The position numbers and the translations under genes are program-made. Below, one piece after another: positions 39,191 through 46,754 of a DNA stretch of 64,000 nt. Position 1 is the first letter of the stretch. Every line of letters starts with the position of its first letter. Origin of the DNA: Tritrichomonas musculus. Its lineage: Eukaryota > Parabasalia > Tritrichomonadida > Tritrichomonadidae. The notes beneath the pieces were generated by a model, which did not search any database, had not been told where the DNA came from, and saw only the letters and a program-made list of their open reading frames with translations. The stretch spans positions 9,672,001 through 9,736,000 of the forward strand of contig JAPFFF010000002.1 of assembly GCA_039105265.1 (NCBI GenBank). Direction: 5' to 3'.

Positions 39191-39760
39191 TTAAATACAC
39201 ATTTTCAAACTTATACCGTATTTAATAAGTTGACTATAGATTTCATTATAACCAATTTTTAATTCTAATGTTTTATCATCTTTTGTTACTAAAATACGAT
39301 CAATTTTCATATACTTTGTATTTGATAAACAACCTTTACATCCTTCTTCTTCATCAATAACAAGCTCAACTTTATCAGCTCTTGTTAATATTTTGATAAG
39401 ATTCATTAAAGTATTATTATGACAAACAAGATAGCTATTAATTCGTAATGGATTAGTTTCATAAATACTTAATAATGTTTCTAGAAATTTATTTTTCATT
39501 TCTAAACTCTCTAACTCATTTGTAAGATTGTTTATTTGTGGTTGATATATTGATTGAGAATTGTCCGACATTTGTGTAAAATTTATGTTTCTATTTTGTG
39601 ATATATTTTGTGTTTGATTTGTAAGATTAGGAATATCAGGATATGAAACAGGTTTTATTTTTATATTAACATTTGTATTTTGTTCTTGCTTACAACTAGC
39701 ATCATTTTCACTTGATAAGATTCTAGCACGTTTTAATGTCATTTGATTAATATTAAACAT
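39191..39760 (-). CDS. Inner Polinton: Cys-motif protein, relative of the 34150 gene
   Basis: 189 residues, or 183 if it starts at the seventh residue, giving MTLKRARILSSEN, which matches the MTLRAARILSSET start of the outer element's copy. The conserved C-terminal half reads NPLRINSYLVCHNNTLMNLI, VELVIDEEEGCKGC, RILVTKDDKTLELKIGY and IKYGISLKM. The Gln/Asn-rich linker is shorter than in the outer copy. Being kept in both elements, with the same tips, points to a core function that I cannot name. Confidence 0.75.
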   Translation of the reverse strand: MFNINQMTLKRARILSSENDASCKQEQNTNVNIKIKPVSYPDIPNLTNQTQNISQNRNINFTQMSDNSQSIYQPQINNLTNELESLEMKNKFLETLLSIYETNPLRINSYLVCHNNTLMNLIKILTRADKVELVIDEEEGCKGCLSNTKYMKIDRILVTKDDKTLELKIGYNEIYSQLIKYGISLKMCI

Positions 39761-39763
39761 CTT

Positions 39764-39994
39764 TTACTCATTATTTGTTAATTCTTTTAATTCATTTTCT
39801 AACTTAGCACATTTTGCTTTTAATGAATTAATATCTTCAATTAAACTCTCTCTTATAGCTAAACCATTTGAACCTAACATACCTGTCTTTACATTATTTA
39901 AATGCTGTTTTGCATCATAACACCTTTCTTTCAAACTTCGTTTAATTTGCTTAAGTTGTGGGATCTCACTTTTATATTTATTTAAATCTGTCAT
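39764..39994 (-). CDS. Inner Polinton: small coiled-coil protein
   Basis: 76 residues from the ATG at 39994: MTDLNKYKSEIPQLKQIKRS, then a heptad-like LIEDINSLKAKCAKLENEL. Almost entirely helical. It sits between the Cys-motif gene (4 bp away, same strand) and the divergent gene at 40010, with only 15 bp between the two start codons. Confidence 0.6.
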   Translation of the reverse strand: MTDLNKYKSEIPQLKQIKRSLKERCYDAKQHLNNVKTGMLGSNGLAIRESLIEDINSLKAKCAKLENELKELTNNE

Positions 39995-40009
39995 TTCTTT
40001 CACAATAAA

Positions 40010-40243
40010 ATGAGTAATTACAATCAACTTAGAACATTACATGACGAAAAACATCAAAATCATTTTGATCGACAAAGACTTAAACAACAAAAAGAAAGAA
40101 CAAAAATAAATTCACAACCTACAGTAAAGAAATATGAAGAAAAAGGTAATATCAATCATGAATCAACAATTAAAACAAATAAACCTGTAAACTATCATAT
40201 GTTATCATTAAATCACAGTATAATTACAATGAATAATTTTTAA
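40010..40243 (+). CDS. Inner Polinton: small basic protein
   Basis: 77 residues starting MSNYNQLRTLHDEKHQNHFD, rich in Lys/Gln/His/Asn, with RLKQQKERTKINSQ. Probably disordered. A TCACAATAAAATG context precedes the start. It runs convergent with the 40245 gene, 1 bp between them. Function unknown. Confidence 0.5.
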   Translation: MSNYNQLRTLHDEKHQNHFDRQRLKQQKERTKINSQPTVKKYEEKGNINHESTIKTNKPVNYHMLSLNHSIITMNNF

Positions 40244-40244
40244 C

Positions 40245-40625
40245 TTATGTTTGATTCATTTCATTTATAAATTTAACTACTGAATTAACTGTTTGTTTAA
40301 TTTCTTCTATTTTTGTTTTCATATTCTCAATATCAACTTTAACTGATTCTAATGCAATTTCGAATAAATGTTGATCTTCTTGTTGAGTTTGTTGAACTTT
40401 CTTTAAACATATTTCACCTCCTATCAATTTTGAACCTTCTTTAACACAATTCTTTTTTGTTATTCTGTACTCTATGTTATCTGGTGTTATGATTTTATAT
40501 ACTTTGTTAAGATATTGAGTAGTTTGTTTCTCCATTTCATCTTTATGTTTTTGATAGTAAGCTTCAAATTCAACAATAGAACTAAATGTTTTTGTTTCTT
40601 TTTGTATTTGATTAATAACTTTCAT
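40245..40625 (-). CDS. Inner Polinton: small coiled-coil protein
   Basis: 126 residues from the ATG at 40625 (MKVINQIQKETKTFSSIVEF). Helical throughout, with a C-terminal coiled coil (VDIENMKTKIEEIKQTVNSV). No family recognised. Its upstream region (TAAATGTAGATAATTATTTT) resembles that of the integrase gene at 43599 (TAAATGTAGTATATTATTTT), suggesting a shared promoter class. Confidence 0.6.
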   Translation of the reverse strand: MKVINQIQKETKTFSSIVEFEAYYQKHKDEMEKQTTQYLNKVYKIITPDNIEYRITKKNCVKEGSKLIGGEICLKKVQQTQQEDQHLFEIALESVKVDIENMKTKIEEIKQTVNSVVKFINEMNQT

Positions 40626-40701
40626 TTTGATTTGATTCACTTTAAAAATAATTATCTACATTTAAATCATTTCAATTCATTTTAAATCATTTTAAATCAT
40701 T

Positions 40702-40956
40702 TTATTTTACTTCATTTAAAATTGATTTCCCAATTCTCATTCCTTTATCTGCATAATTTAATCCTGTATCTATAGCATTAACTACTTCATTTACACCTGG
40801 AATAAATTGAACTGCTGGTTTAACTTTATCAATAATCATCTTACCTGTATCTATTATTTTTGGTAATGTTTTAACAGCTTTTTTAGCAAAATTCTTTATC
40901 TTACCACCTACACTTTTAACAGCTTTCTTTATTTTATTAAACAACCCTATACCCAT
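40702..40956 (-). CDS. Inner Polinton: pVI-like amphipathic mini capsid protein
   Basis: 84 residues: MGIGLFNKIKKAVKSVGGKI, then KNFAKKAVKTLPKII and a hydrophobic-basic second half (VQFIPGVNEVVNAIDTGLNY). Amphipathic, Gly/Lys-rich helices directly next to the MCP gene are typical of the small membrane-active or cementing proteins (adenovirus pVI/pX-like) of Polintons and related viruses. It is divergent from the MCP candidate, 41 bp between starts. The role is inferred from composition and position. Confidence 0.65.
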   Translation of the reverse strand: MGIGLFNKIKKAVKSVGGKIKNFAKKAVKTLPKIIDTGKMIIDKVKPAVQFIPGVNEVVNAIDTGLNYADKGMRIGKSILNEVK

Positions 40957-40997
40957 ATTTTCTTCTTCATAAAATATTTTGTTTTATTAACTGATAA

Positions 40998-42944
40998 ATG
41001 TTATATCGAAACGAAAGATCACATAATTATAAGATAGAAGCGGGTAATGTTTTAGATACGTTTAATCAAATGAGATCACTGATTAATGTTAATGATGGTA
41101 CTAGATCGTTTTCATTTAGAACAGTAGACTGTCATGATCAACCAGCTCCTTTTCATCAAGGACAATATTCACAAATTAGCTTAACACACCCTGATCATTT
41201 TGTAAGTGATGTTGATAAAGGATTCTTAACATTTCATATAAAATTAGATTTACAGTTAAATACTGATTTAAGTAAACTTCAACAAATACAAGACCCTAAT
41301 AATTTTTATAAACTTTTCGTAGGTCTTAAATCATCAAATCAATTATTTGATAGACTTGAAATTCTTCATAATAATGTTAATGTAGGTTATCAACAAAATG
41401 AATGTGTCAGAGAAGGTTTCTTATATTCTTCAGTTAAACCAGAAACAGAAAAGAAGAGAAGAAGATTTGTTCATTCATTATGGGAGAACGTTGCTTCTTA
41501 TTCTCAAACAATAGCAGGATCTTATGTTAATCTTAACAATTTCAAAGATAATGGTAAAACTTCAACTGAATTTGATTTAAATGTACCTTTTGATGATTTA
41601 TTAGCTCTTCAAGCTTTTGATTTATTCCCTAATGGAATAATAGGTGATTTATCAATAAGATTTCAAGTTACAGCAGCTGGATTAGTTTGGGCCGCTATTG
41701 ATCCTTATACAGTTGCTGAAGCTAAAGCATTTTTAGAAGATAATGAAAGTGTAAGTACAGAAGAATTAGATAAGCTAAAACAAATCACAGTACATGGTCA
41801 TCTTAAACATCAATTTACACAAATAGGTAATGAAGCAATTATACCTGGACCAGGTCAAACACCAGAACCTGAACCTGAACCTGAACAACCTAAATATCAG
41901 TTAAAGTATGAATTAAGAGATAAATATACACCAGCTTCAACAAATATACCTGTCGATGAACTTCTTGAAACTTTTACATTTATATTCAACTATACTGATG
42001 AAGAGTTTACAGAGCTCGGAATTGAAAAAACTGAAGATAATAAATTAATATGTAAAGCTCATTATATTAAACAACATGGTAGTATACCTTCATCAAAACA
42101 TCCAGCTGGTAACGTTTCTATTAATTTTGTATCTAAAACTGAAGTTCAAAAATTATTGAGTTCTCATTATATATCTCAACCAGCAACACTTACAGTAAAT
42201 AGATTAACAGTTACATTATGTAAATCAAATATGCAGGGATTTGGTGTATGTGAATCAACAAGAAAAGGAATAGAAGAAATATTAAGAAAAGGTATTATCA
42301 TTCCTTCACAAAAAGTTGATTATCATTCTTTTCCGATAGCTCCAGCAGAAAACGGAATAAAATCTACACTAAATATACCTTTAATTAATGTAACAACACT
42401 TTCTATAATGTTTCCAAAACATCATAATGATTTAACTGTATTTGAAAACCCTGTATATCAAAACTGTTATTTGAATATAGGAGGTAAGAATTTCCCTGAT
42501 GAAAACGTTTCTACAATAGGTGCTAGATTCTTTGAAAATCAGCTTACAGCAGGTGACTTAGATGCTATAACTCTAACATGTACAAAAGAGTTTGAAGATA
42601 GTATGACTATGCCCAAAAATGATATTAACGGTAAGAGATATAGAAATACGTTATCAGATGCTTCTTCATTCGTTTTTAATATTCAAGCTGAACGTAGCAG
42701 TGCAGGTTATTGTTTTGATGCTATTGATGGAGGATTTGGTAATGTTCAAATTCAAGTACAAGGACAACCTGTATATAGAGGAGAAAATGATACTTATTAT
42801 AATGTTGTAGAACCATCTGGTAATATAGTTCATCCACCTCCAACCCAATTGTTTTTAACAAGAGACACTTATTTCTTAATGAATCTTGATGGTTTAGCTT
42901 ATATAGATGATCAATCTCCACCAAACAGTCAAATTAATGAATAA
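40998..42944 (+). CDS. Inner Polinton: major capsid protein candidate (double jelly roll)
   Basis: 648 residues, the size expected of Polinton MCPs. Beta-rich, no signal or membrane helix. The N-terminal half includes FRTVDCHDQPAPFHQGQYSQ, DKGFLTFHIKLDLQL and LFDRLEILHNNVNVGYQQNE. The C-terminal half includes TTLSIMFPKHHNDLTVFENP and VQIQVQGQPVYRGEND. Near residue 288 a PGPGQTPEPEPEPEQP hinge leads into an extra segment of about 90 residues, perhaps a surface-exposed insertion. Neighbouring the pVI-like gene and packaging ATPase supports the capsid role; structure prediction would decide. Confidence 0.7.
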   Translation: MLYRNERSHNYKIEAGNVLDTFNQMRSLINVNDGTRSFSFRTVDCHDQPAPFHQGQYSQISLTHPDHFVSDVDKGFLTFHIKLDLQLNTDLSKLQQIQDPNNFYKLFVGLKSSNQLFDRLEILHNNVNVGYQQNECVREGFLYSSVKPETEKKRRRFVHSLWENVASYSQTIAGSYVNLNNFKDNGKTSTEFDLNVPFDDLLALQAFDLFPNGIIGDLSIRFQVTAAGLVWAAIDPYTVAEAKAFLEDNESVSTEELDKLKQITVHGHLKHQFTQIGNEAIIPGPGQTPEPEPEPEQPKYQLKYELRDKYTPASTNIPVDELLETFTFIFNYTDEEFTELGIEKTEDNKLICKAHYIKQHGSIPSSKHPAGNVSINFVSKTEVQKLLSSHYISQPATLTVNRLTVTLCKSNMQGFGVCESTRKGIEEILRKGIIIPSQKVDYHSFPIAPAENGIKSTLNIPLINVTTLSIMFPKHHNDLTVFENPVYQNCYLNIGGKNFPDENVSTIGARFFENQLTAGDLDAITLTCTKEFEDSMTMPKNDINGKRYRNTLSDASSFVFNIQAERSSAGYCFDAIDGGFGNVQIQVQGQPVYRGENDTYYNVVEPSGNIVHPPPTQLFLTRDTYFLMNLDGLAYIDDQSPPNSQINE

Positions 42945-42993
42945 AAATAAGACTTGAATTTTAAAAATAATATGATTTTTATTTTTACAAAAC

Positions 42994-43563
42994 ATGGAAA
43001 CTGAAAATATTTCTGAATTTATTTCTTTAAAAGATCATGAAGATTATGAAATATTAACAACTTATCCACATACTATACGAAGAAAAGATAATCATCATGA
43101 AATTAAAGAAAATATTGAAAACGGTTATGTTAGACTTATGCTTAAAAATAAACATTATCTTAAACATAGATTAATAGCTTTACAATTTATAGAAAATGAT
43201 AATCCTGAAATTAAAACTCAAGTAGATCATAAAAATAGACAAAGAACAGATAATCATATTTATAATTTACGTTGGGTTTCAGTTAAAGAGAATCAAATGA
43301 ATAAAGCATCTAGTAACAAAATTACATACACTTACACTAATATACCTAATGATTCTTTAAAAATAACAGACTATAATACACATATTTTTGAAGATTATTA
43401 CTATTATGAAAACAATTTCTATTTTTATAACGGAGTTGAATATCGTAAACTACATATAAATGAGAAAAAGAATGGTTATAAATTTGTTAATATGATGAGT
43501 ATTAAAGGTAAAAAAATACAAATATATTTAACTAGGTTTAAGAAGATATATGATCTTAATTAG
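42994..43563 (+). CDS. Inner Polinton: HNH endonuclease (HNH_3/NUMOD type)
   Basis: 189 residues. The core reads TQVDHKNRQRTDNHIYNLRW then VSVKENQMNKASS: the DH, N and N residues of HNH homing-type nucleases (VDHxNxxxxDNxxxNLRWxxxxEN). A preceding YEILTTYPHTIRR segment is NUMOD4-like. It lies between the MCP and integrase genes and is likely a self-spreading homing endonuclease or a processing nuclease of the element. Confidence 0.85.
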   Translation: METENISEFISLKDHEDYEILTTYPHTIRRKDNHHEIKENIENGYVRLMLKNKHYLKHRLIALQFIENDNPEIKTQVDHKNRQRTDNHIYNLRWVSVKENQMNKASSNKITYTYTNIPNDSLKITDYNTHIFEDYYYYENNFYFYNGVEYRKLHINEKKNGYKFVNMMSIKGKKIQIYLTRFKKIYDLN

Positions 43564-43598
43564 AAGAATTAAATGTAGTATATTATTTTTGCACTAAA

Positions 43599-44285
43599 AT
43601 GCTTAAATATCCATTTACTAGCAAATACAAATACTTTGAATATAATGATCTCGAAAAAGAACCTTATGTTCATGATTATAGATTGAAAACATGTAAACAG
43701 TATATGAAACCTAATTTTAGTAATGAACCTTATTGCTATGAAGCTGATTTAATGTTTGTTAAGAATACTATCTATTTTGTTTTAATAAATGTTAATACAA
43801 GATATTTAATAGTTGAACAGATTAAAGATAGAAGATTAAGTACATTATCTTACACTTTAGCTAATATATTAGTCAAATATGATATTGAAATTAAAACTAT
43901 TAAGTGTGATGGTGAAAGAGGATTTATTAAGTTAGCAAATGATATAATTGAACTTACTTTAAATGATGATTCTATATTATATGTACCTAATTTACATGAA
44001 AGAGTTAAAGAAAGTAGTATAAGAAGTAAAGATAAAGTATTAGATAAAATTATTAATCAACATGATACTAAATTATTAAAACAGATCATAAATGATATAG
44101 ATTTTGACAGTGTGCTTCGCGAGAGCTCGCAGCTATATGTTAAAGAATGGAGAATATATAAGATTAAGTTTGTAATTAATTCTTCTAAATTTGCTTTAGC
44201 TCATAAAACAATTGATTCAGTTATTAGAACGTTACGAAATGCATTTGGACTTAATGAAACTAAATTAGCTAATATGAATATATGA
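43599..44285 (+). CDS. Inner Polinton: integrase, rve core
   Basis: 228 residues. YEADLMFVKNTIYFVLINVN then TRYLIVEQ (about 47-72) and IKCDGERGFIKLANDI (about 105-120) are the first two acidic regions of the rve fold. TIDSVIRTLRNAFG (about 206) corresponds to the third. The same three blocks occur in the outer element's integrase. The related C-terminal part lies directly downstream. One copy of the GC-rich palindromic motif (44119-44130) lies inside. Confidence 0.8.
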   Translation: MLKYPFTSKYKYFEYNDLEKEPYVHDYRLKTCKQYMKPNFSNEPYCYEADLMFVKNTIYFVLINVNTRYLIVEQIKDRRLSTLSYTLANILVKYDIEIKTIKCDGERGFIKLANDIIELTLNDDSILYVPNLHERVKESSIRSKDKVLDKIINQHDTKLLKQIINDIDFDSVLRESSQLYVKEWRIYKIKFVINSSKFALAHKTIDSVIRTLRNAFGLNETKLANMNI

Positions 44286-44764
44286 GACAAATGGTTAATT
44301 ATTATAATAAAACTCCTCATAAATCATTAAGATTAAGAAACTATAATTATGATTTTGATGATACTGATGAAAGTGAAGTTATATTGAACAAAAATAAATA
44401 TATATACTATTCACCTATTCAGTTTCAAAATGATATTGATCTAGAATGGAAATATATAAGAATGATGAAAAGTAAATTACAAGAAATAAAAAACAAACAA
44501 AAATTAAAAGGACTATTAAAGTATAAAAAGGGAAATATATTACTAGTTCATACTGATTTTGCTAAAACTAAACAAAAATTTGCTAAAAGAAGAAGAGTAT
44601 TTAATGAAATAGCAGAATTCTTAACATATATTAACGGAAATTGTGTTTGTGATTTGTTAAGATATAATATGAAACCGATAGAAATACCAATAGCTTTTAC
44701 TAAGAAAGTAGCTGATAATTATGATGAATTAGATAAAGATATTAAATTATACTTTGATATCTAA
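44282..44764 (+). CDS. Inner Polinton: integrase, C-terminal part
   Basis: 160 residues beginning MRQMVNYYNKTPHKSLRLRN, which matches the VNQYNNAPHQTLSKYAGF segment after the catalytic core of the outer integrase. A basic C-terminal domain follows, with YKKGNILLVHTDFAKTKQKF, a likely SH3-like DNA-binding barrel. It belongs functionally with the preceding gene. Confidence 0.7.
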   Translation: MRQMVNYYNKTPHKSLRLRNYNYDFDDTDESEVILNKNKYIYYSPIQFQNDIDLEWKYIRMMKSKLQEIKNKQKLKGLLKYKKGNILLVHTDFAKTKQKFAKRRRVFNEIAEFLTYINGNCVCDLLRYNMKPIEIPIAFTKKVADNYDELDKDIKLYFDI

Positions 44765-44769
44765 TAAAT

Positions 44770-45099
44770 ATGCCAAAAGTTTACTTTCATACTCAAGATA
44801 AAGAATTTAAATTACCAATAGAGTTTATTAGCAGTAGAAATAAAAAGTATATAGTTGTTCAGTATGTAGGAGCTATTGTTAAAGAGTTTTTAGTAGGAGA
44901 TTTAATGGTTCATAGTGATATAGTTCAACAATATAGTTATTGTGATCATTTTATAATGTTAGCTAATAGAAGACAAACAAAATATAGAAAGTATGAATTC
45001 TTAAATCATGAACAAAATCATAGAATATGGTTTACTGATTTATACGGAAATGAAATAGAACCTTCAGCGTTTATATTTAGTTGTCTTCTTATTTATTAA
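44770..45099 (+). CDS. Inner Polinton: small beta-rich protein of unknown function
   Basis: 109 residues: MPKVYFHTQDKEFKLPIEFI, then KYIVVQYVGAIVKEFLVGDL and MVHSDIVQQYSYCDHFIML. The alternating hydrophobic pattern suggests beta strands, as in a minor capsid or penton-like jelly roll, but no signature is seen. It lies 5 bp after the integrase part and 3 bp before the next gene. Confidence 0.55.
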   Translation: MPKVYFHTQDKEFKLPIEFISSRNKKYIVVQYVGAIVKEFLVGDLMVHSDIVQQYSYCDHFIMLANRRQTKYRKYEFLNHEQNHRIWFTDLYGNEIEPSAFIFSCLLIY

Positions 45100-45102
45100 T
45101 AA

Positions 45103-46752
45103 ATGACGTTAGTTTTAGGAGAAGAAGTTAAAGATTATGAAAATGAAAATTATTATAAAATTGTAATAGGTAGAAATGGTTATTGTTTATATTGTTTTTT
45201 AGCTGATTTCAAATTACCTGATATATGTTTAAGTAAGGGTCAAGGAGTTATTAATTATCATCCTTGTTATTTTATTAGATTAACTACAGAAAAACTTCCT
45301 TCTATCATATTTGTAATAAGATATATTCAGGGAGTAGAATGTGTTGTTTTACTTAAAGATAGACAAGATTATTATAATGAATCTAGATTATTATATACAA
45401 TAACTCTTAGTGATTTTATGGTTAAGTTTAAAACTGTAAATGTAGTAAGTAGAATGTATAAAACATCTGAATTACAATTTAAAGCAAAGTTATATGATGG
45501 AATAAATGATGATATCATTGAAAAATATGTTAGTAAATTATCTCAAAAATTAAAACAAAATAGTATTAAAGTTGAACCTCAATACTTTTATGAAATTCAT
45601 TGGTATAGCAAATGTTGTTTTTATGAAGATTATAGAAATAATACATTAGAACCTTTAGTTTATACTTGTTTATCACCAGAAGAACAGGAAGAAGAAGATA
45701 GAAGAAAAGAACAAGAAAGAATAGAAAAAGAAGAACAAGAAAGATTAATAAGAGAAGAACAAGAAAAACAAGATAAAAAAAGAAGAATAAGAGAAGAAAG
45801 AGAAAGAAAGAAACAAGAAGAAATAAATAAGATAGAAGCTGAAAAAGAAAGAAAAAGAAAATTACAAAGATTACATGATATAGAAAATGCTCCTAGAATG
45901 AATAAATTAACAGGTAAAATGTATTATCCTAATAATGAATTTGAAGAAGTTGATGTTGATAATGGACGTTGTATTGCTTTTGTTCGTAAAAGAAAGAATG
46001 TTGAAATTAATACAGATTTACATGATTTTCCAAATGAACAAACTGAATTAGATCTAGATTTAAATTTAAGCCCTAATCAAACTATAGTGTTTAATCCTAA
46101 TAAATATAGAAAAACTGCAAAACTCGCTACGAGCTCTCGCGAAGTAATAGCAAAAGAAGTAATAGCAAAAATAAATCAACCTAATAAACCTGTAATCGCT
46201 GTAAAACCACCAAAACAAACAAGACCTAAAATGAAAAATATTCAACCTAAATCAACAAAATTATTAAGAGAAAGAATTGAAGCTACTAAAAATAAAAATA
46301 GAGTAGATATTGCAACAAGTCCTACAAGTTCTCATGATAATGATAGTTTTATATTTGAGGAAGAGGAAGAGGAAGTCACTGCGAACTCTCGTGAAGCTGT
46401 GCCAGATAATGAAAACAATAATCAACAACAAACACAAACTAAAAATCTACGTCAAAACAAAACTTATATTCCTGCTCCACCTACAATGAAAATATTAAGT
46501 GAAGAAGAAATAAGAAGAAGAAATATAGCTCAACAAACTAAATTAACAACAAAAGTCACTGCAAAAGCTAAACAAATTCAAAATAAACAAATCACTATGA
46601 GCTCTCGTGAAGTACAACAACAACATACTCCTACAAAACAAACAGATATATCTAATGAAATTCCTCAAGCTCCTAAAGCAATTAAACAACAAAACAAAAA
46701 TAAAAAAGTATATTCTCCTACTAGTTTAAATGATTCTATATTGAATATTTAA
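45103..46752 (+). CDS. Inner Polinton: two-part protein with long charged coiled coil
   Basis: 549 residues. The N-terminal 190 residues look globular and resemble the preceding 109-residue protein in texture (YKIVIGRNGYCLYCFLADFK; then VINYHPCYFIRLTTEKLP). Residues about 200-265 are an E/R/K/Q coiled coil. The rest is low complexity, with three SSRE[VA]-type motifs encoded by a GC-rich palindrome (46128, 46381, 46598) and a degenerate TSSHDND (46324). It could be a tegument or core protein. Function unknown. Confidence 0.6.
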   Translation: MTLVLGEEVKDYENENYYKIVIGRNGYCLYCFLADFKLPDICLSKGQGVINYHPCYFIRLTTEKLPSIIFVIRYIQGVECVVLLKDRQDYYNESRLLYTITLSDFMVKFKTVNVVSRMYKTSELQFKAKLYDGINDDIIEKYVSKLSQKLKQNSIKVEPQYFYEIHWYSKCCFYEDYRNNTLEPLVYTCLSPEEQEEEDRRKEQERIEKEEQERLIREEQEKQDKKRRIREERERKKQEEINKIEAEKERKRKLQRLHDIENAPRMNKLTGKMYYPNNEFEEVDVDNGRCIAFVRKRKNVEINTDLHDFPNEQTELDLDLNLSPNQTIVFNPNKYRKTAKLATSSREVIAKEVIAKINQPNKPVIAVKPPKQTRPKMKNIQPKSTKLLRERIEATKNKNRVDIATSPTSSHDNDSFIFEEEEEEVTANSREAVPDNENNNQQQTQTKNLRQNKTYIPAPPTMKILSEEEIRRRNIAQQTKLTTKVTAKAKQIQNKQITMSSREVQQQHTPTKQTDISNEIPQAPKAIKQQNKNKKVYSPTSLNDSILNI

Positions 46753-46754
46753 GT

